From: Megalopta genalis
Taxonomy: Eukaryota; Arthropoda; Insecta; Hymenoptera; Halictidae
Assembly: GCF_051020955.1 (NCBI RefSeq)
Contig: NW_027476289.1
Location: 277,104-341,103, forward strand
Length of the DNA stretch: 64,000 bases
Direction of reading: 5' to 3'
How positions within the stretch are numbered: position 1 is the stretch's first letter; every line of letters starts with the position of its first letter. The position numbers and the translations under genes were made by a program. This document shows, in pieces, positions 25,201 to 39,430 of this stretch. The notes under the pieces were generated by a model, which was not told where the DNA came from, ran no database searches, and saw only the letters and a list, made by a program, of their open reading frames with translations.

Positions 25201-26430
25201 ACTCGTTTGTTTCGCATGCATTTCAAGCTATATCATTTTTATCGCAAGTATTTGAAGCTAAACCATTTGATTCGCTTGGATTTGAAGCTAACTCGTTTGT
25301 TTCGCATGCAGTTGAAGCTAAATCATGTATATCACAAGTATTTGATGCTAAAATATTTGTTCCGCATGCATTTGAAGCTAAGCCTTCTATTTCGCATTGA
25401 TTAGAAGCTAAATCATGTGTTTCGCATGGACTTGAAGCTAACTCGTTTGCTTCTCCTGCATTTGAAGCTGTATCACTTATATCGCATGAATTGGAAGCTA
25501 AATCATTTGTTTCGCATGGATTTGAAGCCAAACCTTCTGCATCGCATTGATTTGAAACTGAATTAAGTTTTTCTCTTGGATTTGAAGAAAACTCACTGGT
25601 TTCGCATGTAGTTGAAGCTAAATCATGTATATCACAAATGTTTGTAGCTAAACCATTTGCTTCGCATGGATTTGAAGCCGAGCCTTCTACTTCGCATTGA
25701 TTTGAAACTAAATCATGTATTTCGCTTGGATTTGAAGCTATCTCGTTTGTTTCGCATGCAGTTGAATCTAAATCACTTATATCACAAGTATTTGAAGCTA
25801 AACCATCTGATTCGCACGGATTTGATGCTAAACCACGTGTTTCCCATGAATTTGAACCTAAATCATGTGTTTCGCTTGCAGTTGAAGCTAAATCATGTTC
25901 TTCGCATGGATTTGAAGCTTACTCCTTTGTTCCGCCTGCATTTAAAGCTATATCATGTATATGACAAGCATTTGAATCTAAATAATTCGTTTCGCATGGA
26001 TTTGAATCCAAGCCTTCTACTTCGCATTGATTTGAAGCTAAATCATGTGTTTCGCTTGGATTTGAAGCTAACTCGTTTATTTCGCATGCAGTTGAAGCTA
26101 TATCAGTTATATCGCAAGTATCTGAAGCTAAATCAATTGTGTCGCATGGCTTTGTGGATAAGCCTTCTACTTCGCCTTAATTTGAAGGTAAATCACGTGC
26201 TTCGCTTGGATTTGAAGCTAACTCGTTTGTTTCGCCTGCATTTGAAGCTATATCATTTATATCGCAAGTATGTGAAACTAAATCATTTGTTTCGCATGGA
26301 TTTGAAGCTAAGCCTTCTGCTTCGCATTGATTTGAAACTAAATCATGTGTTTCGCATGGATTTGAAGCTAAGCCTTCTACTTCACATTGATTTGAAACTA
26401 AATCATGTGGTTCGCATGGATTTGAAGCTA
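22239..26430 (+). repeat. Second copy of the left 5.36 kb
   Basis: This region matches 1-5,361 with offsets of 22,238 at the start, 21,848 from about 1,383, and 21,069 from about 3,100 onward. The offset steps are 390 and 779 bp, corresponding to HOR pieces missing here. Both the young block and the adjoining diverged block are carried along, so the duplication spans a boundary between unit families. The match ends where 5,361 continues ATGCCTTC and 26,430 continues AAATCATG. Confidence 0.9.
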
Positions 26431-27114
26431 AATCATGTGTTTCGCACAGATTTGAAGCTAACTCGTTTATTTCGCCTGCATTTGAAGCTATATCAGTTAT
26501 ATCGCAAGTATTTGAAGCTAAATCATTTGCGTCGCATGGCATTGAGGATAAGCCTCCTACTTCGCATTGATTTGAAACTAAACCATGTGTTTCGCTTGGA
26601 TTTGAAGCTAACTCGTTTGTTTCGCCTGCATTTGAAGCTATATCATTTATATCGCAAGTATATGAAGCTAAATCATTTGTGTTGCATGGCTTTGAAGATA
26701 AGCCTTCTGCTTCGCATTGATTTGAAACTAAATCATGTGTTTCGCATGGATTTGAAGCTAAGCCTTCTACTTCACATTGATTTGAAACTAAATCATGTGG
26801 TTCGCATGGATTTGAAGCTAATTCATGTGTTTCGCACAGATTTGAAGCTAACTCGTTTATTTCGCCTGCAATTGAAGCTATATCAGTTATATCGCAAGTA
26901 TTTGAAGCTAAATCATTTGCGTCGCATGGCTTTGAGGATAAGCCTCCTACTTCGCATTGATTTGAAACTAAACCATGTGTTTCGCTTGGATTTGAAGCTA
27001 ACTCGTTTGTTTCGCCTGCATTTGAAGCTATATCATTTATATCGCAAGTATATGAAGCTAAATCATTTGTGTTGCATGGCTTTGAAGCAAACTCGTTTGT
27101 TTCGCCTGCATTGA
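25657..27114 (+). other. 485-codon repeat open frame (not called as a gene)
   Basis: The frame reads LKLNHLFRMD-type decapeptides, very rich in Leu, Lys, Arg, His and Asn. It runs from diverged units into young units and ends at the TGA made by a 29-bp unit. Its left-hand homologue at 4,588-5,415 is only 275 codons, because a different unit context introduces a stop. So the length of the open frame depends on local unit order and is not conserved between duplicates, which argues against a maintained protein. Confidence 0.3.
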
Positions 27115-30100
27115 AGCTATATCACTTCTATCGCAAGTATTTGAAGCTAAATCATTTGTGTCGCATGGATTTGAAGCTAAGCCTTCTACTTCGCATTGAT
27201 TTGGAACTAAATCATGTGTTTCGCTTGGATTTGAAGCTAACTCGTTTGTTTCGCATGCATTTGAAGCTATATCAATTGTATCGCAAGTATTTGAAGCTAA
27301 ATCATTTGTGTCGCATGGCTTTGTGGATAAGCCTTCTACTTCGCATTAATTTGAAGGTAAATCACGTGCTTCGCTTGGATTTGAAGCTAACTCGTTTGTT
27401 TCGCCTGCATTTGAAGCTATATCATTTATATCGCAAGTATGTGAAACTAAATCATTTGTTTCGCATGGATTTGAAGCTAAGCCTTCTGCTTCGCATTGAT
27501 TTGAAACTAAATCATGTGTTTCGCATGGATTTGAAGCTAAGCCTTCTACTTCACATTGATTTGAAACTAAATCATGTGGTTCGCATGGATTTGAAGCTAA
27601 ATCATGTGTTTCGCACAGATTTGAAGCTAACTCGTTTATTTCGCCTGCATTTGAAGCTATATCAGTTATATCGCAAGTATTTGAAGCTAAATCATTTGCG
27701 TCGCATGGCTTTGAGGATAAGCCTCCTACTTCGCATTGATTTGAAACTAAACCATGTGTTTCGCTTGGATTTGAAGCTAACTCGTTTGTTTCGCCTGCAT
27801 TTGAAGCTATATCATTTATATCGCAAGTATATGAAGCTAAATCATTTGTGTTGCATGGCTTTGAAGCTAAGCCTTCTGCTTCGCATTGAATTGAAACTAA
27901 ATCATGTGTTTCGCATGGATTTGAAGCTAAGCCTTCTACTTCACATTGATTTGAAACTAAATCATGTGGTTCGCATGGATTTGAAGCTAATTCATGTGTT
28001 TCGCACAGATTTGAAGCTAACTCGTTTATTTCGCCTGCAATTGAAGCTATATCAGTTATATCGCAAGTATTTGAAGCTAAATCATTTGCGTCGCATGGCT
28101 TTGAGGATAAGCCTCCTACTTCGCATTGATTTGAAACTGAACCATGTGTTTCGCTTGGATTTGAAGCTAACTCGTTTGTTTCGCCTGAATTTGAAGCTGT
28201 ATCATTTATATCGCAAGTATATGAAGCTAAATCATTTGTGTTGCATGGCTTTGAAGCTAACTCGTTTGTTTCGCCTGCATTGAAGCTATATCACTTCTAT
28301 CGCAAGTATTTGAAGCTAAATCATTTGTGTCGCATGGATTTGAAGCTAAGCCTTCTACTTCGCATTGATTTGAAACTAAATCATCTGTTTTGCTTGGATT
28401 TGAATCTAACTCGTTTGTTTGGCATGCATTTGAAGCTATATCAATTGTATCGCAAGTATTTGAAGCTAAATCATTTGTGTCGCATGGCTTTGAGGATAAG
28501 CCTTCTACTTCGCATTAATTTGAAGGTAAATCACGTGCTTCGCTTGGATTTGAAGCTAACTCGTTTGTTTCGCCTGCATTTGAAGCTATATCATTTATGT
28601 CGCAAGTATGTGAAACTAAATCATTTGTTTCGCATGGATTTGAAGCTAAGCCTTCTGCTTCGCATTGATTTGAAACTAAATCATGTGTTTCGCATGGATT
28701 TGAAGCTAAGCCTTCTACTTCACATTGATTTGAAACTAAATCATGTGGTTCGCATGGATTTGAAGCTAAATCATGTGTTTCGCACAGATTTGAAGCTAAC
28801 TCGTTTATTTCGCCTGCATTTGAAGCTATATCAGTTATATCGCAAGTATTTGAAGCTAAATCATTTGCGTCGCATGGCTTTGAGGATAAGCCTCCTACTT
28901 CGCATTGATTTGAAACTAAACCATGTGTTTCGCTTGGATTTGAAGCTAACTCGTTTGTTTCGCCTGCATTTGAAGCTATATCATTTATATCGTAAGTATA
29001 TGAAGCTAAATCATTTGTGTTGCATGGCTTTGAAGCTAACTCGTTTGTTTCACCTGCATTGAAGCTATATCACTTCTATCGCAAGTATTTGAAGCTAAAT
29101 CATTTGTGTCGCATGGATTTGAAGCTAAGCCTTCTACTTCGCATTGATTTGAAACTAAATCATCTGTTTTGCTTGGATTTGAATCTAACTCGTTTGTTTG
29201 GCATGCATTTGAAGCTATATCAATTGTATCGCAAGTATTTGAAGCTAAATCATTTGTGTCGCATGGCTTTGAGGATAAGCCTTCTACTTCGCATTAATTT
29301 GAAGGTAAATCACGTGCTTCGCTTGGATTTGAAGCTAACTCGTTTGTTTCGACTGCATTTGAAGCTATATCATTTATATCGCAAGTATATGAAGCTAAAT
29401 CATTTGTGTTGCATGGCTTTGAAGCTAACTCGTTTGTTTCACCTGCATTGAAGCTATATCACTTCTATCGCAAGTATTTGAAGCTAAATCATTTGTGTCG
29501 CATGGATTTGAAGCTAAGCCTTCTACTTCGCATTGATTTGAAACTAAATCATCTGTTTTGCTTGGATTTGAATCTAACTCGTTTGTTTCTCTTGCATTTA
29601 AAGCTAAATCAATTATATCGCAAGTATTTGAAGCTGAATCATTTGTGTCGCATGGCTTTGAGGATAAGCCTTCTACTTCGCATTAATTTGAAGGTAAATC
29701 ATGTGTTTCGCTTGGATTTGAAGCTAAGCCTACTACTTCGCATTGATTTGGAACTAAATCATGTGTTTCGCTTGGATTTGAAGCTAACTCGTTTGTTTCG
29801 CATGCATTTGAAGCTATATCAATTGTATCGCAAGTATTTGAAGCTAAATCATTTGTGTCGTATGGCTTTGTGTATAAGCCTTCTACTTCGCATTAATTTG
29901 AAGGTAAATCACGTGCTCCGCTTGGATTTGAAGCTAACTCGTTTGTTTCGCCTGCATTTGAAGCTATATCATTTATATCGCAAGTATGTGAAACTAAATC
30001 ATTTGTTTCGCATGGATTTGAAGCTAAGCCTTCTGCTTCGCATTGATTTGAAACTAAATCATGTGTTTCGCATGGATTTGAAGCTAAGCCTTCTACTTCA

Positions 30101-31170
30101 CATTGATTTGAAACTAAATCATGTGGTTCGCATGGATTTGAAGCTAAATCATGTGTTTCGCACAGATTTGAAGCTAACTCGTTTATTTCGCCTGCATTTG
30201 AAGCTATATCAGTTATATCGCAAGTATTTGAAGCTAAATCATTTGCGTCGCATGGCTTTGAGGATAAGCCTCCTACTTCGCATTGATTTGAAACTAAACC
30301 ATGTGTTTCGCTTGGATTTGAAGCTAACTCGTTTGTTTCGCCTGCATTTGAAGCTATATCATTTATATCGCAAGTATATGAAGCTAAATCATTTGTGTTG
30401 CATGGCTTTGAAGCTAACTCGTTTGTTTCACCTGCATTGAAGCTATATCACTTCTATCGCAAGTATTTGAAGCTAAATCATTTGTGTCGCATGGATTTGA
30501 AGCTAAGCCTTCTACTTCGCATTGATTTGAAACTAAATCATATGTTTTGCTTGGATTTGAATCTAACTCGTTTGTTTCTCTTGCATTTGAAGCTAAATCA
30601 ATTATATCGCAAGTATTTGAAGCTGAATCATTTGTGTCGCATGGCTTTGAGGATAAGCCTTCTACTTCGCATTAATTTGAAGGTAAATCATGTGTTTCGC
30701 TTGGATTTGAAGCTAAGCCTACTACTTCGCATTGATTTGGAACTAAATCATGTGTTTCGCTTGGATTTGAAGCTAACTCGTTTGTTTCGCATGCATTTGA
30801 AGCTATATCAATTGTATCGCAAGTATTTGAAGCTAAATCATTTGTGTCGCATGGCTTTGTGGATAAGCCTTCTACTTCGCATTAATTTGAAGGTAAATCA
30901 CGTGCTTCGCTTGGATTTGAAGCTAACTCGTTTGTTTCGCCTGCATTTGAAGCTATATCATTTCTATCGCAAGTATGTGAAACTAAATCATTTGTTTCGC
31001 ATGGATTTGAAGCTAAGCCTTCTGCTTCGCATTGATTTGAAACTAAATCATGTGTTTCGCATTGATTTGAAGCTAAGCCTTCTACTTCACATTGATTTGA
31101 AACTAAATCATGTGGTTCGCATGGATTTGAAGCTAAATCATGTGTTTCGCACAGATTTGAAGCTAACTCG
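26431..31170 (+). repeat. Young HOR block with 29-bp markers
   Basis: The block is divided by 29-bp units closing at 27,114, 28,283, 29,062, 29,451, 30,440 and 31,429 (just beyond the block), giving cassettes of 1,169, 779, 389, 989 and 989 bp. The two 989-bp cassettes (29,452-30,440 and 30,441-31,429) are near-identical tandem copies. The 1,169- and 779-bp lengths also occur in the left block. Variants TTTCACCTGCA near 29,050, 29,439 and 30,428 mark a sub-lineage. No gene is seen. Confidence 0.88.
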
Positions 31171-34100
31171 TTTATTTCGCCTGCATTTGAAGCTATATCA
31201 GTTATATCGCAAGTATTTGAAGCTAAATCATTTGTGTCGCATGGCTTTGAGGATAAGCCTCCTACTTCGCATTGATTTGAAACTAGACCATGTGTTTCGC
31301 TTGGATTTGAAGCTAACTCGCTTGTTTCGCCTGCATTTGAAGCTATATCATTTATATCGCAAGTATATGAAGCTAAATCATTTGTGTTGCATGGCTTTGA
31401 AGCTAACTCGTTTGTTTCGCCTGCATTGAAGCTATATCACTTCTATCGCAAGTATTTGAAGCTAAATCATTTGTGTCGCATCGATTTGAAGCTAAGCCTT
31501 CTACTTCGCATTGATTTGGAACTAAATCATGTGTTTCGCTTGGATTTGAAGCTAACTCGTTTGTTTCGCATGCATTTGAAGCTATATCAATTGTATCGCA
31601 AGTATTTGAAGCTAAATCATTTGTGTCGCATGGCTTTGTGGATAAGCCTTCTACTTCGCATTAATTTGAAGGTAAATCACGTGCTTCGCTTGGATTTGAA
31701 GCTAACACGTTTGTTTCGCTAGCATTTGAAGCTATATCATTTATATCGCAAGTATGTGAAACTAAATCATTTGTTTCGCATGGATTTGAAGCTAAGCCTT
31801 CTGCTTCGCATTGATTTGAAACTAAATCATGTGTTTCGCTTGGATTTGAAGCTAACTCGTTTGTTTCGCCTGCATTTGAAGCTATATCATTTATATCGCA
31901 AGTATATGAAGCTAAATCATTTGTGTTGCATGGCTTTGAAGCTAACTCGTTTGTTTCGCCTGCGTTGTAGCTATATCACTTCTATCGAAAGTATTTGAAG
32001 CTAAATCATTTGTGTCGCATGGATTTGAAGCTAAGCCTTCTACTTCGCATTGATTTGAAACTAAATCATCTGTTTTGCTTGGATTTGAATCTAACTCGTT
32101 TGTTTCGCTTGCATTTGAAGCTAAATCAATTATATCGCAAGTATTTGAAGCTGAATCATTTGTGTCGCATGGCTTTGAGGATAAGCCTTCTACTTCGCAT
32201 TAATTTGAAGGTAAATCATGTGTTTCGCTTGGATTTGAAGCTAAGCCTACTACTTCGCATTGATTTGGAACTAAATCATGTGTTTCGCTTGGATTTGAAG
32301 CTAACTCGTTTGTTTCGCATGCATTTGAAGCTATATCAATTGTATCGCAAGTATTTGAAGCTAAATCATTTGTGTCGCATGGCTTTGTGGATAAGCCTTC
32401 TACTTCGCATTAATTTGAAGGTAAATCACGTGCTTCGCTTGGATTTGAAGCTAACTCGTTTGTTTCGCCTGCATTTGAAGCTATATCATTTATATCGCAA
32501 GTATGTGAAACTAAATCATTTGTTTCGCATGGATTTGAAGCTAAGCCTTCTGCTTCGCATTGATTTGAAACTAAATCATGTGTTTCGCATGGATTTGAAG
32601 CTAAGCCTTCTACTTCACATTGATTTGAAACTAAATCATGTGGATCGCATGGATTTGAAGCTAAATCATGTGTTTCGCACAGATTTGAAGCTAACTCGTT
32701 TATTTCGCCTGCATTTGAAGCTATATCAGTTATATCGCAAGTATTTGAAGCTAAATCATTTGTGTCGCATGGCTTTGAGGATAAGCCTCCTACTTCGCAT
32801 TGATTTGAAACTAGACCATGTGTTTCGCTTGGATTTGAAGCTAACTCGCTTGTTTCGCCTGCATTTGAAGCTATATCATTTATATCGCAAGTATATGAAG
32901 CTAAATCATTTGTGTTGCATGGCTTTGAAGCTAACTCGTTTGTTTCGCCTGCATTGAAGCTATATCACTTCTATCGCAAGTATTTGAAGCTAAATCATTT
33001 GTGTCGCATCGATTTGAAGCTAAGCCTTCTACTTCGCATTGATTTGGAACTAAATCATGTGTTTCGCTTGGATTTGAAGCTAACTCGTTTGTTTCGCATG
33101 CATTTGAAGCTATATCAATTGTATCGCAAGTATTTGAAGCTAAATCATTTGTGTCGCATGGCTTTGTGGATAAGCCTTCTACTTCGCATTAATTTGAAGG
33201 TAAATCACGTGCTTCGCTTGGATTTGAAGCTAACACGTTTGTTTCGCCTGCATTTGAAGCTATATCATTTATATCGCAAGTATGTGAAACTAAATCATTT
33301 GTTTCGCATGGATTTGAAGCTAAGCCTTCTGCTTCGCATTGATTTGAAACTAAATCATGTGTTTCGCTTGGATTTGAAGCTAACTCGTTTGTTTCGCCTG
33401 CATTTGAAGCTATATCATTTATATCGCAAGTATATGGAGCTAAATCATTTGTGTTGCATGGCTTTGAAGCTAACTCGTTTGTTTCGCCTGCGTTGAAGCT
33501 ATATCACTTCTATCGAAAGTATTTGATGCTAAATCATTTGTGTCGCATGGATTTGAAGCTAAGCCTTCTACTTCGCATTGATTTGAAACTAAATCATCTG
33601 ATTTGCTTGGATTTGAATATAACTCGTTTGTTTCGCATGCATTTGAAGCTAAATCAATTATATCGCAAGTATTTGAAGCTGAATCATTTGTGTCGCATGG
33701 CTTTGAGGATAAGCCTTCTACTACGCATTAATTTGAAGGTAAATCATGTGTTTCGCTTGGATTTGAAGCTAAGCCTTCTACTTCGCATTGATTTGGAACT
33801 AATTCATGTGTTTCGCTTGGATTTGAAGCTAACTCGTTTGTTTCGCATGCATTTGAAGCTATATCAATTGTATCGCAAGTATTTGAAGCTAAACCATTTG
33901 TGTCGCATGGCTTTGATGCTAAGCCTCCTACTTCGCATTGATTTGAAGCTAAATCATGTGTTTCGCACAGATTTGAAGCTAACTCGTTTGTTTCGCCTGC
34001 ATTTGATGCTATATCAATTATATCGCAAGTATTTGAAGCTAAATCATTTGTGTCGCATGGCTTTGAGAATAAGCCTTCTACTTCGCATTAATTTGAAGGA

Positions 34101-35545
34101 AAATCATGTGTTTCGCTTGGATTTGAAGCTAAACCTTCTACTTCGCATTGATTTGGAACTAAATCATGTGTTTCGCTTGGATTTGAAGCTAACTCGTTTG
34201 TTTCGCATGCATTTGAAGCTATATCAATTGTATCGCAAGTATTTGAAGCTAAATCATTTGTGGCGCATGGCTTTGATGATAAGCCTCCTACTTAGCATTG
34301 ATTTGAAACTAAACCATGTGTTTCGCTTGGATTTGAAGCTAACTCGTTTGTTTCGCCTGAATTTGAAGCTATATCATTTATATCGCAAGTATATGAAGCT
34401 AAATCATTTGTGTTGCATGGCTTTGAAGCTAACTCGTTTGTTTCGCCTGCATTGAAGATATATCACTTCTATCGCAAGTATTTGAAGCTAAATCATTTGT
34501 GTCGCATGGATTTGAAGCTAAGCCTTCTACTTCGCATTGATTTGAAACTAAATCATCTGTTTTGCTTGGATTTGAATCTAACTCGTTTGTTTGGCATGCA
34601 TTTGAAGCTATATCAATTGTATCGCAAGTATTTGAAGCTAAATCATTTGTGTCGCATGGCTTTGAGGATAAGCCTTCTACTTCGCATTAATTTGAAGGTA
34701 AATCACGTGCTTCGCTTGGATTTGAAGCTAACTCGTTTGTTTCGCCTGCATTTGACGCTATATCATTTATATCGCAAGTATGTGAAACTAAATCATTTGT
34801 TTCGCATGGATTTGAAGCTAAGCCTTCTGCTTCGCATTGATTTGAAACTAAATCATGTGTTTCGCATGGATTTGAAGCTAAGCCTCCTACTTCGCATTGA
34901 TTTGAAACTAAACCATGTGTTTCGCTTGGATTTGAAGCTAACTCGTTTGTTTCGCCTGCATTTGAAGCTATATCATTTATATCGCAAGTATATGAAGCTA
35001 AATCATTTGTGTTGCATGGCTTTGAAGCTAAGCCTTCTACTTCGCATTGATTTGAAACTAAATCATGTGTTTCGCATGGATTTGAAGCTAAGCCTTCTAC
35101 TTCACATTGATTTGAAACTAAATCATGTGGTTCGCATGGATTTGAAGCTAAATCATGTGTTTCGCACAGATTTGAAGCTAACTCGTTTATTTCGCCTGCA
35201 TTTGAAGCTATATCAGTTATATCGCAAGTATTTGAAGCTGAATCATTTGTGTCGCATGGCTTTGAGGATAAGCCTTCTACTTCGCATTAATTTGAAGGTA
35301 AATCATGTGTTTCGCTTGGATTTGAAGCTAAGCCTACTACTTCGCATTGATTTGGAACTAAATCATGTGTTTCGCTTGGATTTGAAGCTAACTCGTTTGT
35401 TTCGCATGCATTTGAAGCTATATCAATTGTATCGCAAGTATTTGAAGCTAAATCGTTTGTGTCGCATGGCTTTGTGGATAAGCCTTCTACTTCGCATTAA
35501 TTTGAAGGTAAATCACGTGCTTCGCTTGGATTTGAAGCTAACTCG
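31171..35545 (+). repeat. 4,375-bp HOR, copy 1
   Basis: From about 31,170 to 35,050 the sequence recurs at +4,375 bp. The period is 146 units minus five bases, and each copy contains five 29-bp units (closing at 31,429, 31,968, 32,957, 33,496 and 34,455 in this copy). A distinctive CTGCGTTGTAGC variant at about 31,962 is shared with 36,337. The last ~500 bp before 35,545 are not part of the match and form the link to the next copy. Confidence 0.9.
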
Positions 35546-38500
35546 TTTGTTTCGCCTGCATTTGAAGCTATATCAGTTATATCGCAAGTATTTGAAGCTA
35601 AATCATTTGTGTCGCATGGCTTTGAGGATAAGCCTCCTACTTCGCATTGATTTGAAACTAGACCATGTGTTTCGCTTGGATTTGAAGCTAACTCGCTTGT
35701 TTCGCCTGCATTTGAAGCTATATCATTTATATCGCAAGTATATGAAGCTAAATCATTTGTGTTGCATGGCTTTGAAGCTAACTCGTTTGTTTCGCCTGCA
35801 TTGAAGCTATATCACTTCTATCGCAAGTATTTGAAGCTAAATCATTTGTGTCGCATCGATTTGAAGCTAAGCCTTCTACTTCGCATTGATTTGGAACTAA
35901 ATCATGTGTTTCGCTTGGATTTGAAGCTAACTCGTTTGTTTCGCATGCATTTGAAGCTATATCAATTGTATCGCAAGTATTTGAAGCTAAATCATTTGTG
36001 TCGCATGGCTTTGTGGATAAGCCTTCTACTTCGCATTAATTTGAAGGTAAATCACGTGCTTCGCTTGGATTTGAAGCTAACACGTTTGTTTCGCTAGCAT
36101 TTGAAGCTATATCATTTATATCGCAAGTATGTGAAACTAAATCATTTGTTTCGCATGGATTTGAAGCTAAGCCTTCTGCTTCGCATTGATTTGAAACTAA
36201 ATCATGTGTTTCGCTTGGATTTGAAGCTAACTCGTTTGTTTCGCCTGCATTTGAAGCTATATCATTTATATCGCAAGTATATGAAGCTAAATCATTTGTG
36301 TTGCATGGCTTTGAAGCTAACTCGTTTGTTTCGCCTGCGTTGTAGCTATATCACTTCTATCGAAAGTATTTGAAGCTAAATCATTTGTGTCGCATGGATT
36401 TGAAGCTAAGCCTTCTACTTCGCATTGATTTGAAACTAAATCATCTGTTTTGCTTGGATTTGAATCTAACTCGTTTGTTTCGCTTGCATTTGAAGCTAAA
36501 TCAATTATATCGCAAGTATTTGAAGCTGAATCATTTGTGTCGCATGGCTTTGAGGATAAGCCTTCTACTTCGCATTAATTTGAAGGTAAATCATGTGTTT
36601 CGCTTGGATTTGAAGCTAAGCCTACTACTTCGCATTGATTTGGAACTAAATCATGTGTTTCGCTTGGATTTGAAGCTAACTCGTTTGTTTCGCATGCATT
36701 TGAAGCTATATCAATTGTATCGCAAGTATTTGAAGCTAAATCATTTGTGTCGCATGGCTTTGTGGATAAGCCTTCTACTTCGCATTAATTTGAAGGTAAA
36801 TCACGTGCTTCGCTTGGATTTGAAGCTAACTCGTTTGTTTCGCCTGCATTTGAAGCTATATCATTTATATCGCAAGTATGTGAAACTAAATCATTTGTTT
36901 CGCATGGATTTGAAGCTAAGCCTTCTGCTTCGCATTGATTTGAAACTAAATCATGTGTTTCGCATGGATTTGAAGCTAAGCCTTCTACTTCACATTGATT
37001 TGAAACTAAATCATGTGGTTCGCATGGATTTGAAGCTAAATCATGTGTTTCGCACAGATTTGAAGCTAACTCGTTTATTTCGCCTGCATTTGAAGCTAGA
37101 TCAGTTATATCGCAAGTATTTGAAGCTAAATCATTTGTGTCGCATGGCTTTGAGGATAAGCCTCCTACTTCGCATTGATTTGAAACTAGACCATGTGTTT
37201 CGCTTGGATTTGAAGCTAACTCGCTTGTTTCGCCTGCATTTGAAGCTATATCATTTATATCGCAAGTATATGAAGCTAAATCATTTGTGTTGCATGGCTT
37301 TGAAGCTAACTCGTTTGTTTCGCCTGCATTGAAGCTATATCACTTCTATCGCAAGTATTTGAAGCTAAATCATTTGTGTCGCATCGATTTGAAGCTAAGC
37401 CTTCTACTTCGCATTGATTTGGAACTAAATCATGTGTTTCGCTTGGATTTGAAGCTAACTCGTTTGTTTCGCATGCATTTGAAGCTATATCAATTGTATC
37501 GCAAGTATTTGAAGCTAAATCATTTGTGTCGCATGGCTTTGTGGATAAGCCTTCTACTTCGCATTAATTTGAAGGTAAATCACGTGCTTCGCTTGGATTT
37601 GAAGCTAACACGTTTGTTTCGCCTGCATTTGAAGCTATATCATTTATATCGCAAGTATGTGAAACTAAATCATTTGTTTCGCATGGATTTGAAGCTAAGC
37701 CTTCTGCTTCGCATTGATTTGAAACTAAATCATGTGTTTCGCTTGGATTTGAAGCTAACTCGTTTGTTTCGCCTGCATTTGAAGCTATATCATTTATATC
37801 GCAAGTATATGGAGCTAAATCATTTGTGTTGCATGGCTTTGAAGCTAACTCGTTTGTTTCGCCTGCGTTGAAGCTATATCACTTCTATCGAAAGTATTTG
37901 ATGCTAAATCATTTGTGTCGCATGGATTTGAAGCTAAGCCTTCTACTTCGCATTGATTTGAAACTAAATCATCTGATTTGCTTGGATTTGAATATAACTC
38001 GTTTGTTTCGCTTGCATTTGAAGCTAAATCAATTATATCGCAAGTATTTGAAGCTGAATCATTTGTGTCGCATGGCTTTGAGGATAAGCCTTCTACTACG
38101 CATTAATTTGAAGGTAAATCATGTGTTTCGCTTGGATTTGAAGCTAAGCATTCTACTTCGCATTGATTTGGAACTAATTCATGTGTTTCGCTTGGATTTG
38201 AAGCTAACTCGTTTGTTTCGCATGCATTTGAAGCTATATCAATTGTATCGCAAGTATTTGAAGCTAAACCATTTGTGTCGCATGGCTTTGAAGCTAAGCC
38301 TCCTACTTCGCATTGATTTGAAGCTAAATCATGTGTTTCGCACAGATTTGAAGCTAACTCGTTTGTTTCGCCTGCATTTGATGCTATATCAATTATATCG
38401 CAAGTATTTGAAGCTAAATCATTTGTGTCGCATGGCTTTGAGAATAAGCCTTCTACTTCGCATTAATTTGAAGGAAAATCATGTGTTTCGCTTGGATTTG

Positions 38501-39430
38501 AAGCTAAACCTTCTACTTCGCATTGATTTGGAACTAAATCATGTGTTTCGCTTGGATTTGAAGCTAACTCGTTTGTTTCGCATGCATTTGAAGCTATATC
38601 AATTGTATCGCAAGTATTTGAAGCTAAATCATTTGTGGCGCATGGCTTTGATGATAAGCCTCCTACTTAGCATTGATTTGAAACTAAACCATGTGTTTCG
38701 CTTGGATTTGAAGCTAACTCGTTTGTTTCGCCTGAATTTGAAGCTATATCATTTATATCGCAAGTATATGAAGCTAAATCATTTGTGTTGCATGGCTTTG
38801 AAGCTAACTCGTTTGTTTCGCCTGCATTGAAGATATATCACTTCTATCGCAAGTATTTGAAGCTAAATCATTTGTGTCGCATGGATTTGAAGCTAAGCCT
38901 TCTACTTCGCATTGATTTGAAACTAAATCATCTGTTTTGCTTGGATTTGAATCTAACTCGTTTGTTTGGCATGCATTTGAAGCTATATCAATTGTATCGC
39001 AAGTATTTGAAGCTAAATCATTTGTGTCGCATGGCTTTGAGGATAAGCCTTCTACTTCGCATTAATTTGAAGGTAAATCACGTGCTTCGCTTGGATTTGA
39101 AGCTAACTCGTTTGTTTCGCCTGCATTTGACGCTATATCATTTATATCGCAAGTATGTGAAACTAAATCATTTGTTTCGCATGGATTTGAAGCTAAGCCT
39201 TCTGCTTCGCATTGATTTGAAACTAAATCATGTGTTTCGCATGGATTTGAAGCTAAGCCTCCTACTTCGCATTGATTTGAAACTAAACCATGTGTTTCGC
39301 TTGGATTTGAAGCTAACTCGTTTGTTTCGCCTGCATTTGAAGCTATATCATTTATATCGCAAGTATATGAAGCTAAATCATTTGTGTTGCATGGCTTTGA
39401 AGCTAAGCCTTCTACTTCGCATTGATTTGG
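35546..39430 (+). repeat. 4,375-bp HOR, copy 2 (partial)
   Basis: It is collinear with copy 1, with 29-bp units closing at 35,804, 36,343, 37,332, 37,871 and 38,830. A few substitutions distinguish the copies, for example CATGCATTTG at about 33,638 against CTTGCATTTG at 38,013. The match ends near 39,430, where TTTGGAACT replaces TTTGAAACT and the order of units changes. Confidence 0.9.
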
